A stretch of 64,000 bases of DNA from Citrobacter sp. Awk 4 (GTDB lineage Bacteria > Pseudomonadota > Gammaproteobacteria > Enterobacterales > Enterobacteriaceae). Made by a program: the position numbers and the translations under genes. The DNA is taken from NCBI RefSeq assembly GCF_028069725.1, contig NZ_JANEWG010000002.1, positions 62,001-126,000 on the forward strand, written 5' to 3'. Shown here one piece after another: positions 10,502 through 18,955 of this stretch (the first letter of the stretch is position 1; each line of letters starts with the position of its first letter). The notes beneath the pieces were generated by a model. That model saw nothing but the letters and a program-made list of their open reading frames with translations, had not been told where the DNA came from and made no database searches.

Positions 10502-10509
10502 GCGATTTT

Positions 10510-10968
10510 ATGGAAAAGAAATTACCCCGCATTAAAGCCCTTTTGACGCCGGGCGAGGTGGCGAAGCGTAGCGGCGTGGCGGTATCCGCTTTGCACTTTT
10601 ACGAAAGCAAAGGGTTGATCAGCAGTATTCGCAACAGCGGCAACCAGCGACGATATAAACGCGATGTGCTGCGTTATGTGGCGATCATTAAAATTGCGCA
10701 GCGAATTGGCATTCCCCTGTCGACCATTGGCGAGGCGCTGGGCGTGCTGCCGGAAGGGCATACGCTGAGCGCAAAAGAGTGGCGGCAGCTTTCATCCCAG
10801 TGGCGTGAGGAACTGGACAGGCGAATCCACACGCTGGTGGCGTTGCGTGATGAGCTGGACGGTTGTATTGGCTGCGGTTGCCTTTCACGTAGTGACTGCC
10901 CATTGCGTAACCCAGGCGATCAGTTGGGTGAGCAGGGGACGGGCGCGCGATTGCTGGAAGATGATTAA
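10510..10968 (+). CDS. soxR: Redox-sensitive transcriptional activator SoxR
   Basis: 152 residues, MerR family. N-terminal winged HTH (from [20 protein letters not shown]), a dimerisation helix, and the C-terminal [2Fe-2S] motif [12 protein letters not shown] with four cysteines in C-x2-C-x-C-x5-C spacing. One-electron oxidation of the cluster turns on soxS. It is two residues shorter than the E. coli protein, at the variable C-terminus. The start codon lies 12 bases after the operator, so SoxR also sits on its own promoter. Confidence 0.98.
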   Translation: MEKKLPRIKALLTPGEVAKRSGVAVSALHFYESKGLISSIRNSGNQRRYKRDVLRYVAIIKIAQRIGIPLSTIGEALGVLPEGHTLSAKEWRQLSSQWREELDRRIHTLVALRDELDGCIGCGCLSRSDCPLRNPGDQLGEQGTGARLLEDD

Positions 10969-11061
10969 AAAGTTCGTGTTTACCTGGCGGCGCGATGCTT
11001 TTCAGGGTTGTCATTGACGCGCTTTTGCAGGACGGAAAACGCGCGCTTCAGCAATAAAAGG

Positions 11062-11205
11062 ACAAAACTAAAGCGCCACAGGAGGGCGCTTTAGTTTGTT
11101 TCCGGTCTTTGTCTTTCACTCTATCCCGCTGGTTCACGGGAGGGTTTCCCCCGACGTCAACACCCCTCAGTCGAGCACGTGGTGGAGGTTCCGGTCTGTG
11201 TTGAT
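11062..11205 (-). ncRNA. sraL: Small RNA SraL (RyjA)
   Basis: The gap between soxR and the next gene matches my recollection of the E. coli/Salmonella SraL (RyjA) RNA, on the strand opposite soxR. The inferred 5' end is at 11205 (ATCAACACAGACCGGAACC), 7 bases after a TACAAT -10 at 11217-11212. The RNA contains the CCACCACGTGCTCGA segment and ends in the hairpin AACTAAAGCGCC/GGCGCTTTAGTT followed by TTGTCC. About 144 nt. In Salmonella SraL is sigmaS-dependent and is reported to regulate tig and rho. Confidence 0.82.
11066..11096. terminator. Bidirectional terminator between soxR and sraL
   Basis: AACTAAAGCGCC (11066-11077) pairs with GGCGCTTTAGTT (11085-11096). T-rich sequence follows on both strands, so it can end SraL leftwards and soxR rightwards. 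Confidence 0.85.
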
Positions 11206-11325
11206 ACTGTAATTGTATGCCACAACCGCAGGTTTGCCACTGTTATGCCGATTATTTAGCCGAAATTTTTACGCCATCTTCGACAATTTTCTATAGTTAA
11301 TTGGAATGAATAACAGGAGGCAAAC

Positions 11326-11994
11326 ATGCTGACAGTACATCACTTGAATCAGTCCCGATCCCAGCGCGTACTGTGGGCACTAGAGGAGTTATCGCTGCCG
11401 TACCAGATTGTTCGTTATCAGCGTGAAAAGACGATGCTGGCACCACCGGCGCTGAAAAAAATCCACCCTCTTGGTAAATCCCCGGTGATTGAAGACAACG
11501 GCGCCATCCTCGCTGAATCCGGGGCAATACTGGAGTATTTGCAGGAAACCTATGACAGCGCAGGGCACTTTAAACCGGTTGATAGTGAACAGAAACGGCA
11601 GTACCGGTTCTGGCTTCATTATGCTGAAGGGTCGCTGATGCCGTTGCTTCTGATGAAACTGGTTTTTGTGAGCCTCGGTAAACCTCCCGTCCCCTTTGGG
11701 TTGCGTACGCTGGGCGGCGTGCTGGGACAAGGGGTGCAAAAAGCCTGGCTCAATCCGCAACTGGAAACGCACGCCCGCTATATTGATGCGCATCTGGCGG
11801 GACGCCCCTGGTTTGCCGGAGAGCATATCAGCATGGCGGACATTCAAATGAGCTTCCCGCTGTTTGCGCTGCTTGCCAGAAGCGGGATTGATGACCTGAC
11901 GCACATCAGCGCCTGGAAAACACGGGTGGAGACGCGACCCGCCTGGCAGCGTGCGATTGATCAGGGAGGCGCATTTGAGATCCCCGGTGGGTAA
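11326..11994 (+). CDS. gst: Glutathione S-transferase family protein
   Basis: 222 residues. An N-terminal thioredoxin-like glutathione-binding domain (about 1-80) with HHLNQSRSQRVLWALEEL at the active-site loop and the cis-Pro/ESGAI glutathione contact near residues 53-65, then an all-helical C-terminal domain. AGGAGG lies 9 bases before the ATG. E. coli K-12 has no gene here, but Salmonella and Citrobacter relatives carry a gst next to soxR. The substrate is unknown. Confidence 0.88.
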   Translation: MLTVHHLNQSRSQRVLWALEELSLPYQIVRYQREKTMLAPPALKKIHPLGKSPVIEDNGAILAESGAILEYLQETYDSAGHFKPVDSEQKRQYRFWLHYAEGSLMPLLLMKLVFVSLGKPPVPFGLRTLGGVLGQGVQKAWLNPQLETHARYIDAHLAGRPWFAGEHISMADIQMSFPLFALLARSGIDDLTHISAWKTRVETRPAWQRAIDQGGAFEIPGG

Positions 11995-12053
11995 AACGGC
12001 ATCGGATTGTTTTTTATTCAACCGGGAAAAAATTGTTATCAGATTGCGCATTG

Positions 12054-12069
12054 ACGATAACGTTTGCGC
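12054..12069 (-). promoter_or_regulatory. PurR-box-like site 1
   Basis: On the minus strand GCGCAAACGTTATCGT, close to the PurR consensus ACGCAAACGTTTTCGT (2 differences). Confidence 0.6.
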
Positions 12070-12152
12070 ATCGATTGTTGGTTTCTTCACCATTCTAAAA
12101 AGAAATGCGTAAAAAGGGACAAAGTTCAGTTGAAAACCCCCGTAGAATCGCT

Positions 12153-12168
12153 GGATAATCGTTTGCTT
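12153..12168 (-). promoter_or_regulatory. PurR-box-like site 2
   Basis: On the minus strand AAGCAAACGATTATCC. It keeps the GCAAACG core, with a mismatch in the right half. Confidence 0.45.
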
Positions 12169-12195
12169 TTTTTTACTACCCGTTTTGTATGCGCG

Positions 12196-12211
12196 GAGCT
12201 AAACGTTTGCT
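12196..12211 (-). promoter_or_regulatory. PurR-box-like site 3
   Basis: On the minus strand AGCAAACGTTTAGCTC, with the central CAAACGTTT of the PurR operator. It is the most ghxP-proximal of the three clear sites. Confidence 0.55.
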
Positions 12212-12324
12212 TTTTTGCGACACCCCTATTGTCGCAAACGTAGCACATGGAGATGACGTTTCGCTGGCAGTGGATTGTCCACCACGCATATCGACGAAAA
12301 ATAAACTCTCAGGGGATGTTTTCT

Positions 12325-13674
12325 ATGTCTACGCCTTCAGCGCGTACCGGCGGTTCACTCGACGCCTGGTTTAAAATTTCACACCGCGGAAGTACCGTCC
12401 GTCAGGAAGTGGTTGCCGGATTAACGACGTTTCTGGCGATGGTCTACTCTGTGATCGTCGTTCCGGGGATGCTGGGTAAAGCAGGATTCCCGCCCGCCGC
12501 TGTATTTGTGGCGACCTGTCTGGTGGCGGGTATTGGTTCGATTGTGATGGGTCTGTGGGCGAATCTGCCGTTGGCCATTGGCTGTGCGATTTCTCTGACC
12601 GCCTTCACCGCGTTTAGTCTGGTGCTGGGCCAGCACATCAGCGTACCGGTCGCGCTTGGCGCGGTGTTCCTGATGGGCGTTCTGTTTACGGTTATCTCTG
12701 CAACGGGTATCCGTAGTTGGATCCTGCGAAACCTGCCGCAAGGTGTGGCGCACGGGACCGGTATTGGTATCGGCCTGTTCCTGCTGTTGATTGCCGCGAA
12801 CGGCGTGGGTCTGGTTATTAAGAATCCGCTGGACGGTCTGCCGGTTGCGCTGGGTCATTTTGACTCCTTCCCGGTGATCATGTCGCTGATTGGCCTGGCG
12901 GTGATTATCGGTCTGGAAAAACTGAAAGTGCCTGGCGGCATCCTGCTCACCATCATCGGTATTTCCGTTGTGGGCCTGATCTTCGACCCGAACGTGCATT
13001 TCTCCGGTATTTTCGCCATGCCTTCTCTGAGCGATGAAAACGGCAACTCGCTGATTGGCAGTCTGGATATTATGGGCGCGCTGAACCCTGTTGTGCTACC
13101 GAGCGTACTGGCGTTAGTGATGACGGCGGTGTTTGATGCCACAGGCACGATCCGCGCGGTCGCCGGTCAGGCAAACCTGCTGGATAAAGACGGGCAGATT
13201 ATCGACGGCGGCAAAGCGCTGACCACGGACTCCCTGAGCAGCGTCTTCTCCGGGCTGGTCGGTGCGGCTCCGGCGGCGGTGTACATTGAATCCGCAGCGG
13301 GTACGGCGGCAGGCGGGAAAACCGGCCTGACGGCCATTACCGTTGGCGTACTGTTCCTGTTTATCCTGTTCCTTTCTCCGCTCTCTTATCTGGTGCCGGT
13401 CTATGCAACCGCGCCAGCGCTGATGTATGTCGGTCTGCTGATGCTCAGCAACGTGGGCAAAATCGACTTTGCTGATTTTGTCGATGCGATGGCAGGACTG
13501 GTCACGGCGGTGTTTATCGTTCTGACCTGCAACATCGTAACCGGCATTATGATCGGTTTTGCGACGCTGGTGATCGGTCGTCTGGTCTCGGGTGAATGGC
13601 GTAAGCTGAACATCGGTACGGTGGTGATCGCGGTGGCGCTGGTCGTATTTTATGCAGGCGGCTGGGCTATCTGA
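12325..13674 (+). CDS. ghxP: Guanine/hypoxanthine permease GhxP (YjcD), NCS2 family
   Basis: 449 residues, nearly identical to E. coli GhxP, a high-affinity inner-membrane symporter for guanine and hypoxanthine (AzgA-like NCS2 subfamily). Many hydrophobic spans fill the sequence, and the NCS2 segments VFDATGTI and [22 protein letters not shown] are present. The start at 12325 ([10 protein letters not shown]) was chosen over an upstream in-frame ATG because AGGGG precedes it and it gives the family length. The PurR-like boxes upstream fit repression by purines. Confidence 0.96.
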   Translation: MSTPSARTGGSLDAWFKISHRGSTVRQEVVAGLTTFLAMVYSVIVVPGMLGKAGFPPAAVFVATCLVAGIGSIVMGLWANLPLAIGCAISLTAFTAFSLVLGQHISVPVALGAVFLMGVLFTVISATGIRSWILRNLPQGVAHGTGIGIGLFLLLIAANGVGLVIKNPLDGLPVALGHFDSFPVIMSLIGLAVIIGLEKLKVPGGILLTIIGISVVGLIFDPNVHFSGIFAMPSLSDENGNSLIGSLDIMGALNPVVLPSVLALVMTAVFDATGTIRAVAGQANLLDKDGQIIDGGKALTTDSLSSVFSGLVGAAPAAVYIESAAGTAAGGKTGLTAITVGVLFLFILFLSPLSYLVPVYATAPALMYVGLLMLSNVGKIDFADFVDAMAGLVTAVFIVLTCNIVTGIMIGFATLVIGRLVSGEWRKLNIGTVVIAVALVVFYAGGWAI

Positions 13675-13690
13675 TCCTGTCGAACCCTCT

Positions 13691-13723
13691 AAAAACGGGT
13701 GGCTTTTGCCGCCCGTTTTTATT
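13691..13723. terminator. Terminator between ghxP and yjcE
   Basis: AAAAACGGGTGGC-TTTT-GCCGCCCGTTTTT, a strong stem with flanking A and T runs, so it can act on either strand. On the plus strand it ends ghxP. Confidence 0.85.
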
Positions 13724-13828
13724 TTTGGGGCACATCCCATTGTCTTTTGCGTTACCCTGAGGAAGATAGAAGTGAGGCACGACGCCTTCTCAGTACTTAT
13801 CATAAGAAACATCGCAAACAGGGATCGC

Positions 13829-15475
13829 ATGGAAATTTTCTTCACGATACTCATTATGACCCTTGTGGTCTCGCTGTCCGGGGTAGTGACGCGCGTATTA
13901 CCCTTCCAACTCCCTCTCCCCCTCATGCAGATCGCCGTTGGCGCATTGCTGGCGTGGCCAACGTTTGGTTTGCATGTGGAATTTGACCCGGAACTGTTCC
14001 TGGTTCTCTTTATACCGCCACTGCTGTTTGCGGATGGCTGGAAGACGCCGACCCGCGAATTCCTTGAGCACGGACGAGAGATTTTGGGGCTGGCGCTGGC
14101 GTTAGTGATCGTCACGGTGATCGGGATTGGTTTTATGATCTACTGGCTGGTGCCCGGCATTCCGCTGATACCGGCCTTTGCGCTGGCGGCGGTCCTGTCG
14201 CCGACCGATGCGGTGGCGCTCTCCGGAATTGTGGGTGAAGGGCGTATCCCGAAAAAAATTATGGGCATCCTGCAGGGCGAAGCGTTGATGAATGACGCCT
14301 CTGGCCTGGTGTCGTTAAAGTTTGCGGTGGCCGTGGCGATGGGCACGATGGTGTTTACCGTCGGCGGCGCAACGGTAGAGTTCTTTAAGGTGGCGGCTGG
14401 CGGGATTCTGGCGGGGTTTGTGGTCAGCTGGCTCTATGGTCGCTCTCTGCGTTTTCTGAGTCGCTGGGGTGGCGATGAACCGGCAACGCAAATCGTTCTG
14501 CTGTTCCTGCTGCCGTTTGCGTCCTACCTGATTGCGGAACATATTGGCGTGTCCGGTATTCTGGCGGCGGTGGCGGCCGGGATGACCATCACCCGTTCTG
14601 GTGTGATGCGCCGTGCGCCGCTGGCGATGCGTTTGCGTGCTAACAGTACCTGGGCGATGCTGGAGTTTGTGTTTAACGGCATGGTCTTCCTGTTGTTGGG
14701 GCTGCAATTGCCGGGCATTCTGGAATCTTCGCTGGTGGCGGCAGAAGCCGATCCAAACGTCGAAATGTGGATGCTGTTTACCGATATTGTGCTGATTTAC
14801 GTGGCGCTGATGTTGGTACGCTTTGGCTGGTTGTGGACGATGAAAAATTTCAGCCAGCGCTTCCTGAAGAAAAAACCGATGGAGTTTGGCTCCTGGACGA
14901 CGCGTGAGATTTTGATTGCCTCTTTTGCTGGTGTTCGTGGGGCGATCACGCTGGCGGGTGTTCTTTCTATCCCGCTGCTGCTGCCGGATGGCAGCGTCTT
15001 TCCCGCACGCTATGAACTCATCTTTTTGGCCGCAGGGGTGATTTTATTCTCGCTGTTTGTCGGTGTGGTGATGCTGCCGATTCTGCTGCAACATCTGGAA
15101 GTGGCCGACCACTCTCAGCAGCAAAAAGAGATACGGATTGCGCGGGCAGCGACGGCTGAGGTGGCGATTGTCGCCATCCAGAAAATGGAAGAGCGTCTGG
15201 CGGCGGATAGTGAAGAGAACATCGATAACCAGTTGCTGACGGAGGTCAGTTCCCGCGTAATTGGTAATTTGCGCCGTCGTGCCGATGGGCGTAATGATGT
15301 CGAAAGTTCAATGCAGGAAGAAAACCTTGAGCGGCGATTCCGTCTGGCGGCATTACGCTCCGAACGCGCCGAGTTATATCACCTGCGCGCCACGCGCGAG
15401 ATCAGCAATGAAACGTTGCAGAAACTGCTGCACGATCTCGATTTGCTGGAAGCGCTGCTGATCGAAAATCAATAA
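13829..15475 (+). CDS. yjcE: Putative Na+/H+ antiporter YjcE (CPA1 family)
   Basis: 548 residues, matching E. coli YjcE (549). The start at 13829 (MEIFFTILIM) follows GGGAT and gives the family length; a longer in-frame upstream extension runs back into ghxP and its terminator and was rejected. About 12 membrane spans cover residues 1-425. The CPA1 core motif is in LSPTDAVALSGIVGEG with the ion-binding Asp, plus LMNDASGLV. A charged cytoplasmic tail of roughly 110 residues follows. Transport activity is inferred from family. A REP cluster follows the stop. Confidence 0.93.
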   Translation: MEIFFTILIMTLVVSLSGVVTRVLPFQLPLPLMQIAVGALLAWPTFGLHVEFDPELFLVLFIPPLLFADGWKTPTREFLEHGREILGLALALVIVTVIGIGFMIYWLVPGIPLIPAFALAAVLSPTDAVALSGIVGEGRIPKKIMGILQGEALMNDASGLVSLKFAVAVAMGTMVFTVGGATVEFFKVAAGGILAGFVVSWLYGRSLRFLSRWGGDEPATQIVLLFLLPFASYLIAEHIGVSGILAAVAAGMTITRSGVMRRAPLAMRLRANSTWAMLEFVFNGMVFLLLGLQLPGILESSLVAAEADPNVEMWMLFTDIVLIYVALMLVRFGWLWTMKNFSQRFLKKKPMEFGSWTTREILIASFAGVRGAITLAGVLSIPLLLPDGSVFPARYELIFLAAGVILFSLFVGVVMLPILLQHLEVADHSQQQKEIRIARAATAEVAIVAIQKMEERLAADSEENIDNQLLTEVSSRVIGNLRRRADGRNDVESSMQEENLERRFRLAALRSERAELYHLRATREISNETLQKLLHDLDLLEALLIENQ

Positions 15476-15484
15476 GTCTCGTGT

Positions 15485-15637
15485 TGCCCGGTGGCGTTCG
15501 CTTACCGGGCCTACAGGGCATGCACATCCGGAACGATGCGCAGGTGCTCGTGCCTGATGGCGCTTCGCTTATCAGGCCTACAATATCTGTTGGGCTCTTC
15601 GTAGGCCGGATAAGGCGCGAGCGCCGCCATCCGGCAA
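15485..15637. repeat. REP cluster left of the RAYT gene
   Basis: Three REP units of three sequence types: 15485-15514 (GCCCGGTGGCG ... TTACCGGGCCTAC), 15552-15582 (GCCTGATGGCG ... TTATCAGGCCTAC) and an inverted unit 15600-15637 (GTAGGCCGGATAAGGCG ... GCCATCCGGCAA). Confidence 0.93.
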
Positions 15638-15724
15638 CCCGCTTTGCGAGCCGCATTCCTGAATGGATCTGGCTATCTTGCTGCTTCCCCCTGATCCTCC
15701 TATGTTGCGAAAGAAGGAGGGAAT

Positions 15725-16216
15725 ATGTCTGACTATCGGCGCAACTATATTAACGGTGGGACATGGTTTTTCACGGTTAACCTGCGCAATCGCAAGAGCC
15801 ATCTTTTGACAACGCAAATCACTGCGCTTCTCGATGCCATTTGGGTGGTTAAAAGAAATAAGTCATTTCACATCAATGCCTGGGTCATCTTGCCTGAGCA
15901 TATGCACTGTATCTGGACGTTGCCTGACAACGAATATGACTTTTCCTGCCGTTGGCGAGAGATTAAAAAACGATTCAGTAAGACACTGCGCTTAAACCAG
16001 ATCTGGCAACCGCGATTCTGGGAACACACCCTCCGGGATGAACGTGATTACCATCACCACATTGATTATATTTATCTCAATCCCATTAAACATGGCTGGG
16101 TTAAGCAGGTGAATGAATGGCCTTTTTCCTCGTTTCATCGCGATGTGAATCTTGGTTTGTATCCAGAAAACTGGGCCGGTGAAGTGACTGACTTATGTGC
16201 AGGTGAACGTGCCTGA
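15725..16216 (+). CDS. rayT: REP-associated tyrosine transposase (RAYT, TnpA-REP; Y1/HUH family)
   Basis: 163 residues. It carries the HUH metal-binding motif H59-M-H61 in PEHMHCIW and the catalytic tyrosine region IDYIYLNP (Tyr115/117) on the helix that follows, as in the IS200/IS605-related RAYT proteins (E. coli YafM/RayT is 165 residues). RAYTs nick and join single-stranded REP DNA and are thought to spread REPs; they are usually single-copy and not autonomously mobile. AAGGAGG sits ahead of the ATG. REP clusters flank it on both sides (15485-15637 and 16211-16283). This position differs from the K-12 rayT locus. Confidence 0.93.
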   Translation: MSDYRRNYINGGTWFFTVNLRNRKSHLLTTQITALLDAIWVVKRNKSFHINAWVILPEHMHCIWTLPDNEYDFSCRWREIKKRFSKTLRLNQIWQPRFWEHTLRDERDYHHHIDYIYLNPIKHGWVKQVNEWPFSSFHRDVNLGLYPENWAGEVTDLCAGERA

Positions 16217-16283
16217 TGGCGCTGCGCTTATCAGGCCTACGCGTCCTGCCTGTGTGCCCGGTGGCATTTTTGCTTACCGGGCA
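16211..16283. repeat. REP cluster right of the RAYT gene
   Basis: Two units, 16211-16240 (GCCTGATGGCG ... TTATCAGGCCTAC) and 16257-16283 (GCCCGGTGGCA ... CTTACCGGGCA). The second runs into the 3' end of the cidR-like gene. Confidence 0.9.
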
Positions 16284-17176
16284 ATGCGCCGTTCCTGCGT
16301 TAACCAAAACCCTTCGCAACATTTCAGCCATGCCTGGGCGCTATGCGACAGGTAAACGCCTTCACGCCAAATCATTCCCAACTGCCAGCGTAAATCGCTC
16401 TCCAGCGGGAACCAGCGCAGCGTGTTCTTATCCAGACGCTGACAAATCGGTTCCGGCAAAATGGCAATGCCAACGCCCGCCTGCACCATGGCCGCCAGAA
16501 AATCCCACTGCCCGCTGCGCACGGCAATGCGCGGTTTCACGCCATGCTGGTGAAAAAGCTGCATCAACTGGCGGCTCAATGCAAAATCTTCGTTATAGAT
16601 AAGCAAGGGGTGTTCCGCCAACGCCTCTGGAGAGATCGACTCGCGCTTTATCCACGGGCCGGAGCGCGGCACCAGCACGCACAGGGGATGGCTAAAGAGC
16701 GGCAACGTTGCCAGCCCGCTTTCCTCTTCGACAGGTAGTGCGGTCATGGCGACATCCAGCTCGCCATTGCTCACCGCCTGCTGCACCGTCAGACCGCCAA
16801 ATTCTGAAATCTTCAGCTCCACGCCGGGGTAGCGTTGGCGAAACAGGCTAATCGGTCCCGCCATTAACATGCCTACCATCGGGGGAATACCGAGTCGCAA
16901 CACGCCCTTGTTGAGATGGTTAATATCGCCCAGCTCGTCTTCCAGTTGGCGGAACTCCGCGAGAATGGCCAGTCCGCGCTCAAAAACTACGCGTCCCGTA
17001 TCGGTCAGTAACAGACGCCGCCCGTCGCGGATCAGCAGTGTACAGTTGAGCTCATCTTCAAGGTTCTTCAGCATTTTGCTGATGGTAGGCTGGGTGACAA
17101 ATAACTTCTCCGCTGCGCGGGTGAAACTTTGCTGGCGCACCACCTCGACAAAATAACGCAGCGTTCTGATATCCAT
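16274..17176 (-). CDS. LysR-family regulator, CidR-like
   Basis: 300 residues. N-terminal winged HTH (MDIRTLRYFVEVVRQQSFTR to about 60) and a two-subdomain periplasmic-binding-protein-like effector domain. It is divergent from the cidA/cidB-like pair 103 bases away, the usual arrangement for CidR-type activators of holin-like operons, which often respond to weak-acid metabolism. The last codons and stop (IAR*) lie inside a REP unit, so the extreme C-terminus is REP-derived. The effector is not predictable from sequence. Confidence 0.88.
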   Translation of the reverse strand: MDIRTLRYFVEVVRQQSFTRAAEKLFVTQPTISKMLKNLEDELNCTLLIRDGRRLLLTDTGRVVFERGLAILAEFRQLEDELGDINHLNKGVLRLGIPPMVGMLMAGPISLFRQRYPGVELKISEFGGLTVQQAVSNGELDVAMTALPVEEESGLATLPLFSHPLCVLVPRSGPWIKRESISPEALAEHPLLIYNEDFALSRQLMQLFHQHGVKPRIAVRSGQWDFLAAMVQAGVGIAILPEPICQRLDKNTLRWFPLESDLRWQLGMIWREGVYLSHSAQAWLKCCEGFWLTQERRIAR

Positions 17177-17201
17177 GATTATTCCTTAAGACTATGCCTG
17201 C

Positions 17202-17218
17202 AATGAGTTTAATTCATT
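17202..17218. promoter_or_regulatory. Candidate LysR-type operator
   Basis: AATGA-GTTTAAT-TCATT is a dyad in the 103-bp gap between the LysR gene and cidA. The T-N11-A-style symmetry fits a LysR-family site, by inference only. Confidence 0.4.
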
Positions 17219-17279
17219 TCAGTCGAGGGCGGAGGCTCTCTATACTGGCGCTTCGTATTATTTTTCAGGACATTTCCTC

Positions 17280-17690
17280 ATGGCTGTGGCGATAAGCCGC
17301 GTTACGCCTGCCGTTGTGCAACGACTCCAGGTACCGGTTCAGGTACTGCTGTATGCAGGTTTATTTGTTTTTGCCCAATATCTCGTCTCCTGGCTGCATC
17401 TGCCGTTACCTGCCAATCTGGTTGGGATGGTGTTGATGTTGGCGTTGATTGTCTGTCGGGTGGTCCCGCTCAAATGGGTGCGTGCGGGGGCGCACTGGTT
17501 GCTGGCGGAAATGCTGCTGTTCTTTGTTCCTGCGGTGGTCGCTGTTGTTAACTACACGCAACTTCTGCTGGTGGACGGATGGCGTATCTTCGCGGTGATT
17601 GCCATCAGCACTCTGATGGTGCTGGGCACCACGGCATGGGTGGTGGACAAAGTGTATCGCTACGAGTTAAGCAGGTTAAACCGTGAGTAA
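17280..17690 (+). CDS. CidA/LrgA-family holin-like membrane protein
   Basis: 136 residues with about four membrane spans (hydrophobic stretches near 20-38, 43-58, 70-90 and 95-115), typical of the CidA/LrgA/YohJ family. These small proteins are described as holin-like and in some bacteria affect murein hydrolase activity, organic-acid export or cell lysis. The stop overlaps the GTG start of the cidB-like gene by 8 bases, so the two are translationally coupled. Confidence 0.85.
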   Translation: MAVAISRVTPAVVQRLQVPVQVLLYAGLFVFAQYLVSWLHLPLPANLVGMVLMLALIVCRVVPLKWVRAGAHWLLAEMLLFFVPAVVAVVNYTQLLLVDGWRIFAVIAISTLMVLGTTAWVVDKVYRYELSRLNRE

Positions 17691-18372
17691 TTTCCAGTTA
17701 AGCATACTGTGCCTGGCTGTCACGCTGGTTATCTATTTCGCCAACAAACGTCTGTACCGTCGTTTTCGTAAACTGCCGTTAATGCCGCTGGTACTCACTC
17801 CTGCGCTGCTGGTGTTGATGCTGGTGTTTGGACATATCTCCTGGCAAAACTACATTGGCGAATCGCACTGGCTGTTGTGGCTGCTCGGCCCGGCGACCAT
17901 TGCGTTCGCGGTGCCGGTTTACGATAACATCGCGATTATCAAACGCCACTGGATGTCGCTGACCGCAGGGGTGGTGACGGCGACGGTGGTGGCCGTCACC
18001 AGTTCCGTATGGCTGGCGCGCTTATTTACGTTGCCGGATGAGATCCAGCGCAGTCTGGCGGTGCGCTCCATCACCACCCCCTTTGCGCTGGCGGCGGCAG
18101 AACCGTTGGGTGGGCAACCGGATCTCGTCGCGCTGTTTGTCGTGGTCACCGGAGTATTTGGCATGGCGGTCGGCGATGCGCTTTTTTTGCGGCTCTCGAT
18201 TCGCGAAGGAATGGCAAAAGGAGCCGGATTTGGCGCCGCTTCCCACGGTGCGGGAACCGCGCGCTCCTATGAACTGGGTCAACAGGAAGGCGTAGTGGCC
18301 AGCCTGGTGATGATGCTTTCAGGGGTTGTGACCGTGCTGGCCGCGCCGCTGGTCGCAAGGGTGATGTTCTGA
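17683..18372 (+). CDS. CidB/LrgB-family membrane protein
   Basis: 229 residues, the usual LrgB/YohK length, with several membrane spans and the conserved C-terminal block (SITTPFALAAAEPLGGQPDL, then GAASHGAGTARSYELGQ). It begins with GTG inside the end of the cidA-like gene. Partner of the CidA-like protein in the membrane. The last 202 bases are repeated at 19673-19874 with 94.6% identity, on the far side of the accessory module. Confidence 0.88.
   Translation: MSNFQLSILCLAVTLVIYFANKRLYRRFRKLPLMPLVLTPALLVLMLVFGHISWQNYIGESHWLLWLLGPATIAFAVPVYDNIAIIKRHWMSLTAGVVTATVVAVTSSVWLARLFTLPDEIQRSLAVRSITTPFALAAAEPLGGQPDLVALFVVVTGVFGMAVGDALFLRLSIREGMAKGAGFGAASHGAGTARSYELGQQEGVVASLVMMLSGVVTVLAAPLVARVMF
18171..18372 (+). 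repeat. Direct repeat, copy 1 (3' end of the cidB-like gene)
   Basis: 202 bp that align without gaps to 19673-19874. By my base-by-base comparison there are 11 differences, all synonymous (including TGA versus TAA stop). 18223-18341 (119 bp) is identical; 5 differences lie before it and 6 after it. Confidence 0.95.
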
Positions 18373-18376
18373 TAAA

Positions 18377-18399
18377 TCGGGTAGCGAAGCGCTACCCGA
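18377..18399. terminator. Hairpin between convergent cidB-like and DUF3828-type genes
   Basis: TCGGGTAGCG-AAG-CGCTACCCGA, a perfect 10-bp stem. The minus-strand 3' side is followed by TTTAT, so it may end the leftward pair; T-richness on the plus side is poor. Confidence 0.55.
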
Positions 18400-18451
18400 C
18401 ATACGGCAAGCCCTTACTTTTTTCTCTGGTTCAGAAAATGACAACGAATGG

Positions 18452-18955
18452 CTAGTGTTGGGACAGCGTGGCGGCCTGGGCTCTGGCCGCGCTAATGGCT
18501 TGATCGTCAAATATATTTTGCTCATACCCGTTCGAAACATCGACCACCCGGTAAATTTTCCAGGTGCCGTCTTCCTTGCGTAAATAGTCACGAAGTTTGA
18601 GTTTTTTGCCATCCTGAATACCAAGCCAGACATCCAGTACTTTTCCCCCTGTGTCATCCCTGGCGGTTCCGACGTCGAGCGCGGCTACCCATTCGGCAGC
18701 ATAATCCTGGCAGTAGGTGAAATAGTCCGCTTCTACGATCTCTTGCTCGTCGATATCCTGAATGGCTTTAAGTCTGGTCAGCGTCTCTTTCGCGACGTAA
18801 TGCTGCATTTTGGCGGAATTCAGAGGGTTTTCGTGGCTATCAGAGACAAAATCCGTCAGGTAAAAATGATAGAAATCTCTGACGGTTGCTTCAGGCGTCT
18901 GTGCGTGAGTGGTGATACCCATCAGCAGGAGTGATACTAAAAGTAGTGCGCGCAT
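18452..18955 (-). CDS. Secreted DUF3828-like protein, candidate immunity protein
   Basis: 167 residues. A clear Sec signal peptide (MRALLLVSLLLMGITTHAQ, cleavage near A18) leads to a soluble periplasmic domain of the DUF3828 type (TVRDFYHFYLTDF near the start, and a mid-protein DVWLGIQDGKKLKLRDYL segment). The start was set at 18955 because its ATG shares a base with the TAA of the upstream gene (TAATG), which implies translational coupling, and because it places the signal peptide at the N-terminus. A periplasmic product encoded immediately after a putative cell-wall amidase is the arrangement expected for an immunity protein. That role is inferred. Confidence 0.75.
   Translation of the reverse strand: MRALLLVSLLLMGITTHAQTPEATVRDFYHFYLTDFVSDSHENPLNSAKMQHYVAKETLTRLKAIQDIDEQEIVEADYFTYCQDYAAEWVAALDVGTARDDTGGKVLDVWLGIQDGKKLKLRDYLRKEDGTWKIYRVVDVSNGYEQNIFDDQAISAARAQAATLSQH

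Larger units (their letters stand above)
11995..12324. other. ghxP upstream regulatory region
   Basis: 330 bases without a gene. It holds at least three PurR-box-like sequences (listed below), a further partial copy around 12231-12242, and an AT-rich promoter zone. Confidence 0.6.

Noticed and set aside
13114-14115. Long minus-strand frame opposite ghxP and yjcE
   Set aside because: It is antisense to two well-conserved genes and its translation is low-complexity with no domain.
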